From: Vibrio spartinae
GTDB taxonomy: Bacteria > Pseudomonadota > Gammaproteobacteria > Enterobacterales > Vibrionaceae
NCBI RefSeq assembly: GCF_024347135.1
Contig: NZ_AP024907.1
Location: forward strand, 2,037,001 to 2,101,000
Direction of reading: 5' to 3'
Length of the DNA: 64,000 nt
Shown: one piece after another, positions 1 to 10,164 of the stretch
Position numbering within the stretch: position 1 is the first letter of the stretch
How the letters are laid out: every line of letters begins with the position of its first letter
Position numbers and translations under genes: made by a program
Notes under the pieces: model-generated
What the model saw: the letters and a program-made list of their open reading frames with translations, nothing else
Told to the model about the DNA's origin: nothing
Databases searched by the model: none

Positions 1-20
1 GCCAGCGTTTTCACGCTGGC
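1..20 (-). terminator. stem-loop downstream of galK
   Basis: A perfect 7-bp stem (GCCAGCG / CGCTGGC, 6-nt loop) lies about 43 nt past the galK stop. Any T-tract for the minus strand would fall outside the window, so it could be a terminator or an intergenic hairpin like those between galE, galT and galK. Confidence 0.5.
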
Positions 21-62
21 TTGCTATTCAGTGTTTTTCAAGACAGTCGTCACGCCCCAATT

Positions 63-1226
63 TCACCAACCACTTTCAACAAGACCGGCGCCCTCTTCTG
101 CTTTACAAACGTAAATGGATTCTTTGAGACCGGTTGCTTGTTCATATTTCGCTTCAACAGCCACTTTGACGGTATCAACCAAGGTCGATGGGAGCAGCGC
201 AACGACGCAGCCGCCAAAGCCGCCACCGGTCATTCGCACCCCGCCTTGTTCGCCAATCACCGCTTTGACGATTTCAACTAAGGTATCGATTTCTTTCACG
301 GTGATCTCGAAATCATCACGCATCGACGCATGTGACTCCGCCATTAATTGCCCCATACGGTGCATATCATGGGCGCGCAGTGCTTGGGCAGCTTCAAGCG
401 TCCGCTCATTTTCAGTGATGACGTGACGGGCACGCTTAGCGACGACTTCATCAAGTTCTGCGCGTCTTTGATACAATTGCTCAATAGTCACATCACGCAG
501 AGCTTTGACCCCAAAAAGACGCGCTGCGGTTTCACATTGCTGACGACGCGTGTTGTATTCACTGTCTACCAAACCGCGTTTTTTATTGGAGTTAATGATG
601 AGTACGGCCATATCTTCTGGCATCGATACGGCTTCGGTTGCCAGACTCCGGCAATCCAATAGCATGGCGTGGTTTTCACGACCTTGCGCAGAAATCATTT
701 GATCCATGATGCCGCAGTTGCAACCGACAAACTCGTTCTCCGCTTGCTGACCATTTAATGCGATTTCAGCCTGACTGATGTCAAGATCGAAAAGCGCTTT
801 AAACGTCTGTCCGATGACCACTTCAAGCGCCGCTGACGAACTTAATCCCGCCCCTTGAGGAACATTGCCGCTGACAGCAATATCAACACCACAAAACTGA
901 TAACCGCGAGCCAGCAAGCACTTGATAACGCCGCGAATATAGTTCGCCCACATTTGATCTGGCTGAAATGTGATCGCCTGAGTGAGGTCGAATTCATCGA
1001 TGGCATTGTCATAATCAACCGATACAACCCGCACCAGATTGTCATTGCGTTTTGCGGCGGCGACCACAGTTTGATAGTTAATCGCACATGGCAAGACAAA
1101 ACCATCATTGTAGTCAGTGTGTTCACCAATCAAGTTCACCCGACCGGGGGCTTGAATCATATGGCTTGGTGCATAGCCCAACACTTGTTCAAAGTGTTTT
1201 TTCACATCTTGGATACAATCAGACAT
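63..1226 (-). CDS. galK: galactokinase
   Basis: GHMP-family kinase that phosphorylates alpha-D-galactose with ATP to galactose-1-phosphate in the cytoplasm (Leloir pathway). Visible motifs are the galactokinase signature [12 protein letters not shown] at residues 28-39, the glycine/serine-rich ATP loop [13 protein letters not shown] around 123-135, the catalytic Asp in MDQ near 175, and [12 protein letters not shown] at 328-339. At 387 aa it has the normal family length. It is the last gene of the galE-galT-galK series and is separated from galT by a strong stem-loop. The ATG has only a weak purine-rich stretch upstream. galM is not in the window and could lie beyond the left edge. Confidence 0.97.
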   Translation of the reverse strand: MSDCIQDVKKHFEQVLGYAPSHMIQAPGRVNLIGEHTDYNDGFVLPCAINYQTVVAAAKRNDNLVRVVSVDYDNAIDEFDLTQAITFQPDQMWANYIRGVIKCLLARGYQFCGVDIAVSGNVPQGAGLSSSAALEVVIGQTFKALFDLDISQAEIALNGQQAENEFVGCNCGIMDQMISAQGRENHAMLLDCRSLATEAVSMPEDMAVLIINSNKKRGLVDSEYNTRRQQCETAARLFGVKALRDVTIEQLYQRRAELDEVVAKRARHVITENERTLEAAQALRAHDMHRMGQLMAESHASMRDDFEITVKEIDTLVEIVKAVIGEQGGVRMTGGGFGGCVVALLPSTLVDTVKVAVEAKYEQATGLKESIYVCKAEEGAGLVESGW

Positions 1227-1258
1227 AGGGACGCTCTCTTAAACATAAAAATTGGAAT

Positions 1259-1306
1259 GGGATAGCACGCTGAACCTGACTTTTATCTGTTCAGCCGCAC
1301 TATCCC
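1259..1306 (-). other. two-tier stem-loop between galT and galK
   Basis: Outer arms GGGATAG (1259-1265) / CTATCCC (1300-1306) enclose inner arms GCTGAAC (1269-1275) / GTTCAGC (1289-1295). No T-tract follows on the minus strand, so an mRNA processing or stability element, or partial termination, is more likely than a full terminator. Confidence 0.6.
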
Positions 1307-1335
1307 GTGATTCGTCATCAGCCGTATTCGCGGGC

Positions 1336-2400
1336 TTATTGCGCTTTGTAGTGCACATCGCTCAGGTCACGCAGACGCTGCGCCGCTTGTTCGGCGGTGA
1401 GATCGCGTTGTGCCTCAGCCAACATTTCATAACCCACCATGAATTTACGCACCGACGCACTGCGGAGTAGTGGCGGGTAAAACACCGCGTGTAATTGCCA
1501 GTGTTCAATGTTTTCCCCTTCCGCATCCGCTTCGGTAAAGAACGGCGCATAGTGCCACCCCATGCTGTAGGGAAAAGCACATTGGAATAGGTTGTCGTAA
1601 CGGCTGGTCAGCTTTTTGATCGCGACGGCGAGATCGTCACGTTGCGCATCACTCAATTCATTCATGCGGCGGATATGGGTTTTCGGCAGCAGCATGGTTT
1701 CAAATGGCCACTCAGCCCAATAAGGCACCAGCGCGAGCCAGTGTTCAGTTTCAACGACAGTGCGCGAGCCGTCTTTTCGTTCAGCTTGAACATAATCCAC
1801 CAACAAGTTGCTGCCATGCGTTTGGTAATACGCTCTCTGGTGATAATCTTTGCGCGCGATTTCGTTCGGTAAGAAGCTATTCGCCCAAATTTGGCCATGC
1901 GGATGCGGTTGAGAGCAGCCCATGCTTTCGCCCTTATTCTCAAACGCCTGAACCCAAATGTAGTCTTTGCCGAGCGCTTCGATTTGCTCGTTCCACGTAT
2001 CAATCACACTGCGGATGCTGTCCACGGGAAGCTCTGGCAAGGTTTTGCTGTGATCAGGAGAAAAACAGATCACGCGGCTCAAACCCCGAACGCCTTGAGT
2101 TTTGAACAGTGGACTGTCTGACTCTGGCGCATCGGGTGAATCCACCATCAGTGCGGCAAAATCATTGTTGAACACATATGTGCCTTGATAATCCGGGTTC
2201 ACATCGCCAGAAATACGCGCGTTTGTCGGGCACAGGAAACACATCTCATCATAGCTGGGTAATTGATCCATTGCAGGTTGCTCATCGGCACCACTCCAAG
2301 GCCGTTTTGCGCGATGAGGTGACACTAAAACCCATTGACCCGTCAGTGGGTTGTAACGGCGGTGTGGGTGATCCACAGGATTAAATTCAACGTTCGACAT
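1336..2400 (-). CDS. galT: galactose-1-phosphate uridylyltransferase
   Basis: Transfers UMP from UDP-glucose to galactose-1-phosphate, giving UDP-galactose and glucose-1-phosphate (Leloir pathway). The active-site HPH motif is at residues 166-168, with His166 or its neighbour as the uridylylated nucleophile, matching E. coli GalT numbering. The zinc-site Cys pair (CFLC) is at 54/57, with a further His near 117. At 354 aa it is full length. It lies between galE and galK on the same strand, and each gap contains a stem-loop. Confidence 0.97.
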   Translation of the reverse strand: MSNVEFNPVDHPHRRYNPLTGQWVLVSPHRAKRPWSGADEQPAMDQLPSYDEMCFLCPTNARISGDVNPDYQGTYVFNNDFAALMVDSPDAPESDSPLFKTQGVRGLSRVICFSPDHSKTLPELPVDSIRSVIDTWNEQIEALGKDYIWVQAFENKGESMGCSQPHPHGQIWANSFLPNEIARKDYHQRAYYQTHGSNLLVDYVQAERKDGSRTVVETEHWLALVPYWAEWPFETMLLPKTHIRRMNELSDAQRDDLAVAIKKLTSRYDNLFQCAFPYSMGWHYAPFFTEADAEGENIEHWQLHAVFYPPLLRSASVRKFMVGYEMLAEAQRDLTAEQAAQRLRDLSDVHYKAQ

Positions 2401-2431
2401 CTTATTCTCAACTCTTCATATTTTTCTTTTC

Positions 2432-2462
2432 GCTGCATCCCCATAAAATTGCGGGATGCAGC
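2432..2462 (-). other. stem-loop between galE and galT
   Basis: Perfect 10-bp arms GCTGCATCCC (2432-2441) and GGGATGCAGC (2453-2462). On the minus strand the sequence that follows is A-rich rather than T-rich, so a processing or stability hairpin is more likely than a terminator. Confidence 0.6.
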
Positions 2463-2504
2463 CAGACCACATAGAAAGCACAGGTCACAACACTGCAACT
2501 TTAT

Positions 2505-3524
2505 TCATGCTGGGGAATAACCTTGTGGGTTCTTAGATTGCCAATGCCAAGTATCGGCCGTCATCTCTGCCACGCTGCGGGTTGCTTGCCAACCCAGTTC
2601 ACGTTCTGCTTTTGCTGTACTTGCCCAACATTCAGCAATATCCCCCGGACGACGGGGACACAACTCATAACGCACCGGCTGACCGCACGCCGCACTAAAG
2701 GCTTCCACCATGTCAAGCACGCTCGATCCTTTACCTGTGCCGAGGTTATAAATGTGTAATCCTGACTGTTCACCAACTGTTTTGAGCGCGGCGATATGGC
2801 CTTCGGCTAAATCCATGACGTGAATGTAGTCGCGCACGCCCGTGCCGTCGGGTGTCGGATAATCGTGACCGAATACCGACAGATACTCTCGACGCCCTAT
2901 CGCGACTTGAGCAATAAATGGCATCAAGTTATTGGGGATGCCTTGTGGATCTTCGCCCATCGTGCCAGAGGGGTGCGCACCGACCGGATTAAAGTAACGG
3001 AGCAACGTAATACTCCAGTCCCCTTCGGCAAAAAATAAGTCACTCAATCCCTGTTCCACCATGTATTTACTGCGCCCGTAAGGATTAGTGGTTGCACCGG
3101 TCGGTGATGCTTCGGTAATCGGCACCGTGTCAGGATCGCCGTATACAGTGGCAGAAGAACTAAAGACCAGACTTTTTACACCGGCTTTACGCATACACCG
3201 CGCCAGTACGAATGAGCCGTTGACGTTGTTGTCATAATATTCCAACGGTTTTGCAACGGACTCGCCCACCGCCTTGAGACCGGCAAAGTGAATGACCGCT
3301 TGAATATTGTGGTTTGCAAATACTGAATCCAAGAAGACTTCATCCCGGACGTCGCCTTGATAAAACAAAGGTTGTTGGCCCGTGAGTGCTTCAATTCTGC
3401 TTAATACTTCTACTTTGGCGTTAGACAAATTATCGATAATGATTGGCTCGATACCCGATTCAATGAGCCGGACACACGTGTGACTACCGATATATCCCAT
3501 TCCGCCTGTCACCAGAACTTTCAT
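2505..3524 (-). CDS. galE: UDP-glucose 4-epimerase
   Basis: Extended short-chain dehydrogenase/reductase that interconverts UDP-galactose and UDP-glucose using bound NAD. The start is set at 3524 (339 aa): the peptide MKVLVTGG follows a clear AGGAG eight bases upstream, whereas the longer frame from 3545 has no such support. With this start the Rossmann loop GGMGYIG is at 7-13 and the catalytic Ser124, Tyr149 and Lys153 take the same numbers as in E. coli GalE. Only about 43 bp separate it from the chemoreceptor gene upstream, with no terminator seen, so galETK may be co-transcribed with that gene. Confidence 0.97.
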   Translation of the reverse strand: MKVLVTGGMGYIGSHTCVRLIESGIEPIIIDNLSNAKVEVLSRIEALTGQQPLFYQGDVRDEVFLDSVFANHNIQAVIHFAGLKAVGESVAKPLEYYDNNVNGSFVLARCMRKAGVKSLVFSSSATVYGDPDTVPITEASPTGATTNPYGRSKYMVEQGLSDLFFAEGDWSITLLRYFNPVGAHPSGTMGEDPQGIPNNLMPFIAQVAIGRREYLSVFGHDYPTPDGTGVRDYIHVMDLAEGHIAALKTVGEQSGLHIYNLGTGKGSSVLDMVEAFSAACGQPVRYELCPRRPGDIAECWASTAKAERELGWQATRSVAEMTADTWHWQSKNPQGYSPA

Positions 3525-3567
3525 TGTTGATTCTCCTTTCCTCATTTCGGATGATTCCGTTGGGTCG

Positions 3568-5301
3568 TTACACTTTGAAAATTGCGACGTCTTTCGTTAA
3601 TGCAGAGGAAACCCGGCTAATATCACCATGCACACTCGCGATAGCATTGGCACTCCGCGTGATTTCATCGCTCAACGCGTTGGACAGTTCAATCTCTGCG
3701 TTCAGTTTCTGCATCATCGCGCACTGGGTATCTGACGCCTGAGAAATACCTGAGTTAATGGTATTGATCTCACCGACGGCCTGCTCAGCCAGTTGAATTT
3801 GTTCAATCACGGCTAAGGTGCTGTTGCGGCTTAACTCGCTACTTTTGAGAACCTGAGACATTTGTCCGACAATTTGATCCGATGAATTGGAAAACTGCAT
3901 CAGAAACTGATCAATTTCGATGGTGCTGCTTCGTGTTTTCGAGGCGAGTGCCCGTACTTCTTCAGCAACCACCGCAAACCCCTTGCCTGATTCACCGGCG
4001 CGCGCCGCCTCAATCGATGCATTTAACGCTAACAAATCCGTTTGATCGGCAATTTTCTGAATGGAACTCAAAATGTGACTGATCCCCTGCGAGACCGTTT
4101 CCATCACACCGATTGATGATGAGATTTGCGTGGTATTCTCGCCTAAAGTGATCACCGTGTTTTCAGCAATCATACCTTTTTCGACCGCTTCACCGACCTG
4201 ATGACTGACTTGCCCGGCTAACTGCATTGCCTGATGTGTTTGTTGTTGGATGTCCAGTGATGACTGTTGAATATCATTGATAGCATCCGACAAACTGTCA
4301 CTTTGCTGGTTATAACTGGCGACCGTCGAAACATTGCGCCCAATTTGCACATCAAGCGCTTCTCTGGCTTCATTCAACGCTTGGTTCGAGCCAGAGATGT
4401 TTTTAAATAAAGCCTGTAAATTGTCGATAAAGCCATTGACTGACTGAGAGATATCACCGATTTCATCTTGGCGATTCAGATTAATTCTTTGGGTTAAGTC
4501 AGCATCACGACCCGATAGACTTTCCATGAGCTGCTTTAATTTTGATAACGGATTGAGTTGGGTATTCAGGATCATTAAACTCATCACCAGCATAATCAAT
4601 GCACAAAGTGCCATATACTTGGTAATATCCTGATTGATTTTATCGATGATTGTATTGATATAGCCATAATCAATATATGAACGTAAATACCAGTTTGAAC
4701 CGGCAACCGTGATCGTATCCGTTTGCTTTAACGTTAAATTGGATTTACTGGTTGAATAAATAACATTATCCTGCTCATCCAGTAATTCAAAATAAACGCC
4801 CGGCACACTGTACCGTTCAATTAACTCACCAATTAAGCCCAAATTGATAGTAAAGAAGTCCACAACCCCATTTTTCTTTTTTGAAATCATGATCTTTGCC
4901 TGACCATTTTTTGCAAAAATTTGCGTGATTTTAATTCCGTCAGGGTGGTCATGAGCTAAGTTGATATAATATTGGGATTGCGCTTTATCTAAGCTGCCTG
5001 TATCGCTTAACGCCGTTTTGTTAATCAACTTGACAACTTGTTCATAACCGAGCTTTTGCTTGGTATCGCGAATACCAATGATGCCAAAATCAAGGCTCTC
5101 TATCACCGATATATCGCGTTCAATCGACTTGCTGATTTCACTACTGATTAAATTTACATTACTCGCCATACGACTGTCGTAAGTTTTATTAATATAATCA
5201 CCAATCACATATTTAACGCTAAAATACGCACTCATAATGGTGATAATTAATGACATCCCAAACAAGGTAATAATCTTATTTTTTAACGACAGCGGTTTCA
5301 T
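3568..5301 (-). CDS. methyl-accepting chemotaxis protein
   Basis: Inner-membrane chemoreceptor of 577 aa. Layout: membrane segment at about 9-31, periplasmic sensor at 32-225 (probably a Cache-type fold), second membrane segment at 229-247, HAMP at about 248-300, then the coiled-coil signalling domain. The conserved hairpin tip contains [18 protein letters not shown] around 420-437, which contacts CheA/CheW. There is no C-terminal CheR-tethering pentapeptide. Its place inside a galactan/galactose gene series, just before galE, suggests that it senses galactose, galacto-oligosaccharides or their binding protein; that is inference from context. A terminator-like hairpin lies in its leader. Confidence 0.92.
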   Translation of the reverse strand: MKPLSLKNKIITLFGMSLIITIMSAYFSVKYVIGDYINKTYDSRMASNVNLISSEISKSIERDISVIESLDFGIIGIRDTKQKLGYEQVVKLINKTALSDTGSLDKAQSQYYINLAHDHPDGIKITQIFAKNGQAKIMISKKKNGVVDFFTINLGLIGELIERYSVPGVYFELLDEQDNVIYSTSKSNLTLKQTDTITVAGSNWYLRSYIDYGYINTIIDKINQDITKYMALCALIMLVMSLMILNTQLNPLSKLKQLMESLSGRDADLTQRINLNRQDEIGDISQSVNGFIDNLQALFKNISGSNQALNEAREALDVQIGRNVSTVASYNQQSDSLSDAINDIQQSSLDIQQQTHQAMQLAGQVSHQVGEAVEKGMIAENTVITLGENTTQISSSIGVMETVSQGISHILSSIQKIADQTDLLALNASIEAARAGESGKGFAVVAEEVRALASKTRSSTIEIDQFLMQFSNSSDQIVGQMSQVLKSSELSRNSTLAVIEQIQLAEQAVGEINTINSGISQASDTQCAMMQKLNAEIELSNALSDEITRSANAIASVHGDISRVSSALTKDVAIFKV

Positions 5302-5315
5302 ATATCGGTCCAGAT

Positions 5316-5364
5316 AAAAAGGCTCTTGAACTTTGTGCGGCTAAATATCACTCACCTCAAGAGC
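5316..5364 (-). terminator. intrinsic terminator in the chemoreceptor leader
   Basis: On the minus strand, arms GCTCTTGA and TCAAGAGC (5357-5364 and 5322-5329) with a 27-nt loop are followed by TTTTT (5316-5320). This is 15 nt upstream of the chemoreceptor ATG. It should end most transcripts from the porin and let only part read into the receptor and galETK. Confidence 0.6.
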
Positions 5365-5386
5365 AAATGGCAGAGGCTCCCAAGAT

Positions 5387-5411
5387 AGGCCAGCATACTT
5401 ACCGCTGGCCT
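5387..5411. other. stem-loop downstream of the porin gene
   Basis: Perfect arms AGGCCAGC (5387-5394) and GCTGGCCT (5404-5411), about 30 nt beyond the porin stop. No T-tract; probably a 3'-end stabilising or processing hairpin. Confidence 0.5.
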
Positions 5412-5442
5412 CGCGATAGGATTAATTCACAATGTTAATCAA

Positions 5443-6702
5443 TTACCACCAAGCTTCGACTTGCACACCGTAGTTGAACGTGTTGTTACGCTTGTTGTTG
5501 TCAAAAGATTTTCCTTCATCATCTTTCAAATAAGTCACGAAGAAGCGAATTTCGGGACGAGCGAAGAAAGATTCACCGGCAGAGATGGCATGGGCAAGCG
5601 TGAATTTTGTACCGCTAAACTTCTCTTCAGAACCTGAGTCCTTCGTTTTATCTTGGTCAAAGTAACCGACTTCTAACATGGTTTTGTTGTATGGCGACCA
5701 GATATAGGTCGGACGCGCGACAAATGAGAACAATGTTTCCTTATCGAGCCCGTCACCATGATCTTTCACGTTACCGTAAGTAAGGACATGATCGATCACG
5801 ACATTCTTGCTTAAGTTCACATCACCGGTACTGATGAAACGAAAGCCTTTTGCATGACTCACATCACCACTCCAGATGTCATACCATCCACCGCCTTGCG
5901 AGATAGCATTTTGTGCCAGCCCTTTGTCCATGTATTGCAAGACAAACTTGTTATAACCCAATGAAAAGTTCTGACTCAGTTCAGCGGTTAACATCAAACC
6001 GTTGTCGAAATTTTCCGTCAACTCTTTTTGTTTATCGGTTGGATTCACAATCGCATAGTCAACACCGAACTCAGTCCACGAACCTTCCCATGGGCTAAAT
6101 CCTGCGTAGCGTAAATCTAAGTAATAGGTATTCAGATCACCGTGACTGGTTTTCTTACCACCATTCCATGTGGCCAACTCATTATCGGCGCGGATGACTG
6201 CGGCTGACACCGCACCGGTATCTAGCTTCATATTTTCAATACCGGCACCATAACCGGAAACATTCCAGTATTTAGTATCAATAATGTGGATATCATGACG
6301 CTGATAAAAACGTTTCCCCGCCCAGATAACAGCATCAGGTAACGCCGGAATATAGCCCTTTGCCTGAATATTTAACTGTTTAATGCCAAAATTGGCACTG
6401 TCATCTTTGCTGTTTTCAGATTCAAGGTTTCCGTCTGACGACATTTCAATCATACTTTGAAAATACATTGACCGGCCGTCTTCATTGAATAACTCTTGCC
6501 CTAAACCAATTTCAGAATAGGTATCAAATTCATTCCCCAAGCGGCCTAATTTCGTTTTGTTAAACTCATCGCCACCTTTCGTCCCCCCCCCATCAGAATT
6601 CGCACCGATACCAGCCCGGACATAACCACTAAAATCGACTGCGAAAGCTTGAGTGGCAGATAAAGCGCTTAAAATAGCGACTGTCAATATTGCTTTTTTC
6701 AT
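5443..6702 (-). CDS. LamB-type carbohydrate porin
   Basis: Outer-membrane maltoporin-family channel of 419 aa. It has a typical signal peptide (cleavage after ATQAFA, about residue 21), alternating beta strands, and the aromatic C-terminal end VEAWW that outer-membrane barrels use for assembly. An AGGA lies seven bases before the ATG. Placed between GH42 and the chemoreceptor in a galactan locus, it probably passes beta-1,4-galacto-oligosaccharides rather than maltodextrins; this is inference from context. Codons 38-40 are an uninterrupted run of nine G on the coding strand (6583-6591), where slippage would truncate the protein soon after the signal peptide. Confidence 0.88.
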   Translation of the reverse strand: MKKAILTVAILSALSATQAFAVDFSGYVRAGIGANSDGGGTKGGDEFNKTKLGRLGNEFDTYSEIGLGQELFNEDGRSMYFQSMIEMSSDGNLESENSKDDSANFGIKQLNIQAKGYIPALPDAVIWAGKRFYQRHDIHIIDTKYWNVSGYGAGIENMKLDTGAVSAAVIRADNELATWNGGKKTSHGDLNTYYLDLRYAGFSPWEGSWTEFGVDYAIVNPTDKQKELTENFDNGLMLTAELSQNFSLGYNKFVLQYMDKGLAQNAISQGGGWYDIWSGDVSHAKGFRFISTGDVNLSKNVVIDHVLTYGNVKDHGDGLDKETLFSFVARPTYIWSPYNKTMLEVGYFDQDKTKDSGSEEKFSGTKFTLAHAISAGESFFARPEIRFFVTYLKDDEGKSFDNNKRNNTFNYGVQVEAWW

Positions 6703-6739
6703 CTTAATTTCCTTTTGTTTTATTTTTGAGTTATTGGAT

Positions 6740-6844
6740 GGGTAAATATTGCCATGCCATTAATTCAGGCAATACTTACCCGTGAGATGAATATCATCTC
6801 ATTTTTAAATAGGGTGATTGATATCCGCCTAACTTATTAGGCGG
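6740..6844. other. three stem-loops between GH42 and porin
   Basis: Three inverted repeats lie in the 147-bp gap: 6740-6753 with 6768-6781 (14-bp arms, one mismatch), GAGATGA/TCATCTC at 6784-6800, and CCGCCTAA/TTAGGCGG at 6825-6844. None is followed by a convincing T-tract on the minus strand. They probably separate the stability of the GH42 and porin parts of one message. Confidence 0.55.
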
Positions 6845-6849
6845 AATCG

Positions 6850-8916
6850 TTATTTATTATTTTTGATAACGATGACTTGATAAGGTTGAATCATTATATT
6901 CTCCTGAACTGCATCACCTGTATTGACATTAATCCATTGCCCGTGTGGAATATTCACAGTTTGCTGTTCATCCATAAAGTTCATCATAAATAAATAGCGC
7001 GACTGTTCATCTTCACGCGTTGTCACTGACACACCGTAAGGAATATTGTCAATGGGCTTGCGAATCCCATGTAAATGCGTAAGTGCGGTATAGAATAACT
7101 GGTTGAATTCTGTTCCAGTGCGGGCGGCAATATAATAAGCGCAACCTTTACCGACTTGATTTTTCGTGATGGCCGGGCAACCCTCAAATAGATCCTCGCG
7201 GTAATAAGCCAGTGCTTCTGCCGTCTCTAAATGAATATGTTCCATTAAGTGCTTGGCCTGAAATTCACCGCTAAAACCAAGACCGGAATGCACTTCCATG
7301 GCAAATGCAACGCGCTCATGGTCATAGAGTGAATCAATCTCTTCAGCCCAAATGCCGAATGTGCGCCGCAGTGAACTCCCTTCTCCGCCGGGGAAGCCAC
7401 CCAAAAAGCACAGATCATTGTGATCAACAATGCCACTCCAATACGTTGCGACTAATATGCCGCCCTGCTCAACAAACGCTGCCAGACGTTCAGCAACACC
7501 CGGTTTGATGAGGTACAGCATCGGTGCAACAATGACTTTGTAAGGCGTAAAGTCACAGAGCTGTTCAATGATGTCGCAACTGATTCCTTGCTGCCAAAAA
7601 CCCCGGTAATGATCACACACGGTTTGTTCATAGTTCAGCCCTTCATTGCGAGGGCCTGAAGCATCATCCATTGCCCAACGGTTTTCCCAATCAAAAACAA
7701 TCGCAACTTCCGCCTGCGTGCCGGTTCCCGCGACAGCATTGATCTGTTGCAGATACTCACCGACAGCGGTCACTTCCCGGCCGGTACGCGTATTAGCATG
7801 CCCCACATGATCAATCACGGCTCCATGAAACTTCTCAACAGAACCACGGCTTTTTCGCCACTGAAAATACTGAACAGAATCAGAACCATGCGCCACAGCT
7901 TGTAATGAAGACAGTAAATGAACACCGTCTTTTTTGAGTTTCGTAATCGGCTGCCAGTTAGTTTGACTTGGGGTTGATTCCATCAGTAAAAACGGCTGGT
8001 TTTTCAGGGTACGCATCAAATCATGGTACATCCCGATATAGCAAGCGAGTGCAACCTCATCGCGGTCACGGTGCCATAGCGGATAACTGTCCCAAGAAAC
8101 GACATCAATTGACTTCGCCAGCGCCCAATAGTTGTAATCGTAAAAATACTCCATAAAGTTTGCCGTGGTCGGTAGATCCGGATTGATCGACTTCAGCGGT
8201 GCAATTTCATGCTCGCAGAAGTTGGCGACCCGGTCCGTACAGAACCGTTTCCAATCCAGTTTCAGTGCGTGCACGGAGTTCTCTCCAATCGGAGATGGTG
8301 ACTCAATTTGTTCCCAACTGGTATACGTATGGCTCCAGAAAGCACTCCACCACAGCTGATTCAGATTGTGGAGCGAGCCGTACTTGTTTTGCAGCCACCC
8401 CCGAAACTCAGCCTGGCAGTAATGACAGTGACAATCGCCACCATATTCATTGGAGACGTGCCAGCCGATCACCGCAGGATGGTGGCTGTAACGTTCTGCC
8501 AATTGCGTATTGATGATTGCCACTTTCTCGCGATAGTTTGGCGAGCTGTAACAATGGTTATGTCGTTCGCCATGCAACTGTTTCACCCGTGCACTGTTGA
8601 CCCGAAGCACGTCAGGGTATCGCGCCGACAACCAAGCAGGACGAGCGCCACTTGGTGTTGCCAGAAACACAGAAATGCCATTGTCTGCCAAGGTATCAAG
8701 GACGTTATCCAGCCATTCAAACTGAAACGCCCCTTCAACCGGTTCAAGCGCGGACCAACTAAATATACCGACCGACATCACGTTACATTGTGTCTGCTTC
8801 ATCAGTTCAATGTCTTTGGCTAAAATATCCGGCCTGTCTAGCCACTGCTCAGGGTTGTAATCAGCCCCATGGAGCAAACCTTTTATCTTGGGAATAATAT
8901 GTTTTTTATAATTCAT
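6850..8916 (-). CDS. GH42 beta-galactosidase (GanA-like)
   Basis: Retaining beta-galactosidase of glycoside hydrolase family 42, 688 aa, without a signal peptide, so cytoplasmic. It should release galactose from imported beta-1,4-galacto-oligosaccharides. The acid/base Glu is in SNEYGG (Glu157) and the nucleophile in LMESTPSQ (Glu313). Cys122, Cys162, Cys164 and Cys167 match the zinc cluster known in this family. The trimerisation and C-terminal beta domains fit the length. Its ATG overlaps the upstream GH53 stop by one base (TAATG), which indicates translational coupling. Galactose released here would enter GalK-GalT-GalE encoded downstream. Confidence 0.95.
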   Translation of the reverse strand: MNYKKHIIPKIKGLLHGADYNPEQWLDRPDILAKDIELMKQTQCNVMSVGIFSWSALEPVEGAFQFEWLDNVLDTLADNGISVFLATPSGARPAWLSARYPDVLRVNSARVKQLHGERHNHCYSSPNYREKVAIINTQLAERYSHHPAVIGWHVSNEYGGDCHCHYCQAEFRGWLQNKYGSLHNLNQLWWSAFWSHTYTSWEQIESPSPIGENSVHALKLDWKRFCTDRVANFCEHEIAPLKSINPDLPTTANFMEYFYDYNYWALAKSIDVVSWDSYPLWHRDRDEVALACYIGMYHDLMRTLKNQPFLLMESTPSQTNWQPITKLKKDGVHLLSSLQAVAHGSDSVQYFQWRKSRGSVEKFHGAVIDHVGHANTRTGREVTAVGEYLQQINAVAGTGTQAEVAIVFDWENRWAMDDASGPRNEGLNYEQTVCDHYRGFWQQGISCDIIEQLCDFTPYKVIVAPMLYLIKPGVAERLAAFVEQGGILVATYWSGIVDHNDLCFLGGFPGGEGSSLRRTFGIWAEEIDSLYDHERVAFAMEVHSGLGFSGEFQAKHLMEHIHLETAEALAYYREDLFEGCPAITKNQVGKGCAYYIAARTGTEFNQLFYTALTHLHGIRKPIDNIPYGVSVTTREDEQSRYLFMMNFMDEQQTVNIPHGQWINVNTGDAVQENIMIQPYQVIVIKNNK

Positions 8917-10148
8917 TATTGACCTTTAAATACTTTCAATGACGGTAAAGCATTACCTTCAAAATCAAACAGCGCTTGGTTTTCCCATGAGTTCCCCATG
9001 TCCCCTTTGTTGCCACTATATTTCATGCCGGCTTTCGTGGACCAAGTTGCACCATCAATCGGTAACCATGCCGGCTCCCAGTAATAGAGACCCAAACCTT
9101 GTCCATCAGGCAGTTCATTCAACAGCGTCATGATGTCAGCCAAGTATTGTGCCTGACCCTTGATTGAGACGCTGTACCCTTCAATCGGGCCTGATCCGGC
9201 GTAGCTGTTACTGAGTGAGTCCCCATTTTCAGCGGTAAAAGGAAAAGCCGTTTCCACCAATACGATCGGCTTGTGATAGCGACGGATCACATCATTCATA
9301 TTGGCTTTGACTTTATCGATGGGTCCATGCCACCACGGGTAGTAAGACATACCAATCACATCAAAATCGACGCTGCGTTTGGTGATTTCATCAAACCACC
9401 AGTGGAACAGGCCGTTGTCCCCCGCTTCCGCGAGATGCAACATGATTTTGATGTCTTTACCACTGTCGTTATCATGCACGGCTTGAATGCCGGATTTCAA
9501 AAGACGTGACAGGCGGTCGAACTCTTTGCCATCTTGCCCCCAACTCTTGCCGTCAGGCCATAGCATCCCGCTATTTAACTCGTTACCGACCTGAACCATG
9601 TCTGGCACAACACCTTTGGCGTGGAGTGCTTTCATCACATATGCGGTGTAGTCGTAGACTTTCTCAGTCAGATGCTCAAATGTCAGTTGCTGCCACGCTT
9701 TGGGTTTTTGTTGCTGCTTCGGATCCGCCCAGAAATCGCTGTAATGAATATCAAGCAGGAATGACATGCCGTTTTCCTGTGCGCGTTGACCAAGCTCGAT
9801 GGCTCGTTCTAACGTATTATTCCCGCCACCGAACACTTCACCACTGGCAGACATCGGGTCAACCCATAAACGTGCGCGGATCGAATTCACCCCATTTTCT
9901 TTTAATATGTTGACCAGATCTTCCTGATGACCATTTTGGTAATATTTCCCGCCTAACTTTTCTATTTCAGGCAACATAGAAATATCCATACCCCGGATAA
10001 AATCAGCGCTCAGGTGTGGCGCAGTGATCACCACATCCCCTGAGTCGGCATTCATATCAGCACGATGATTAGCCGATGAATTCGCGGATTGACAGCCAGC
10101 CAGAGCCACTGCCGCACTAATGAGTGCAACCTTTAATTTTCTATTCAT
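8916..10148 (-). CDS. GH53 endo-beta-1,4-galactanase lipoprotein (GanB-like)
   Basis: Arabinogalactan endo-beta-1,4-galactanase, 410 aa. The N-terminus ends in a lipobox LAGC with Cys19 as the lipidated residue. A low-complexity tether of about 25 residues precedes the GH53 barrel, so the enzyme is probably membrane-anchored, on the outer-membrane surface or in the periplasm. The acid/base Glu190 is in VQVGNELN and the nucleophile Glu299 in VLVETAF. The family signature DIHYSDFWADP is at about 133-143. It cuts galactan into oligomers for the adjacent porin and ABC importer. A second, lipobox-free GH53 is encoded at 16587. Confidence 0.94.
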   Translation of the reverse strand: MNRKLKVALISAAVALAGCQSANSSANHRADMNADSGDVVITAPHLSADFIRGMDISMLPEIEKLGGKYYQNGHQEDLVNILKENGVNSIRARLWVDPMSASGEVFGGGNNTLERAIELGQRAQENGMSFLLDIHYSDFWADPKQQQKPKAWQQLTFEHLTEKVYDYTAYVMKALHAKGVVPDMVQVGNELNSGMLWPDGKSWGQDGKEFDRLSRLLKSGIQAVHDNDSGKDIKIMLHLAEAGDNGLFHWWFDEITKRSVDFDVIGMSYYPWWHGPIDKVKANMNDVIRRYHKPIVLVETAFPFTAENGDSLSNSYAGSGPIEGYSVSIKGQAQYLADIMTLLNELPDGQGLGLYYWEPAWLPIDGATWSTKAGMKYSGNKGDMGNSWENQALFDFEGNALPSLKVFKGQ

Positions 10149-10164
10149 ATCTTTCTCTCTCGTA

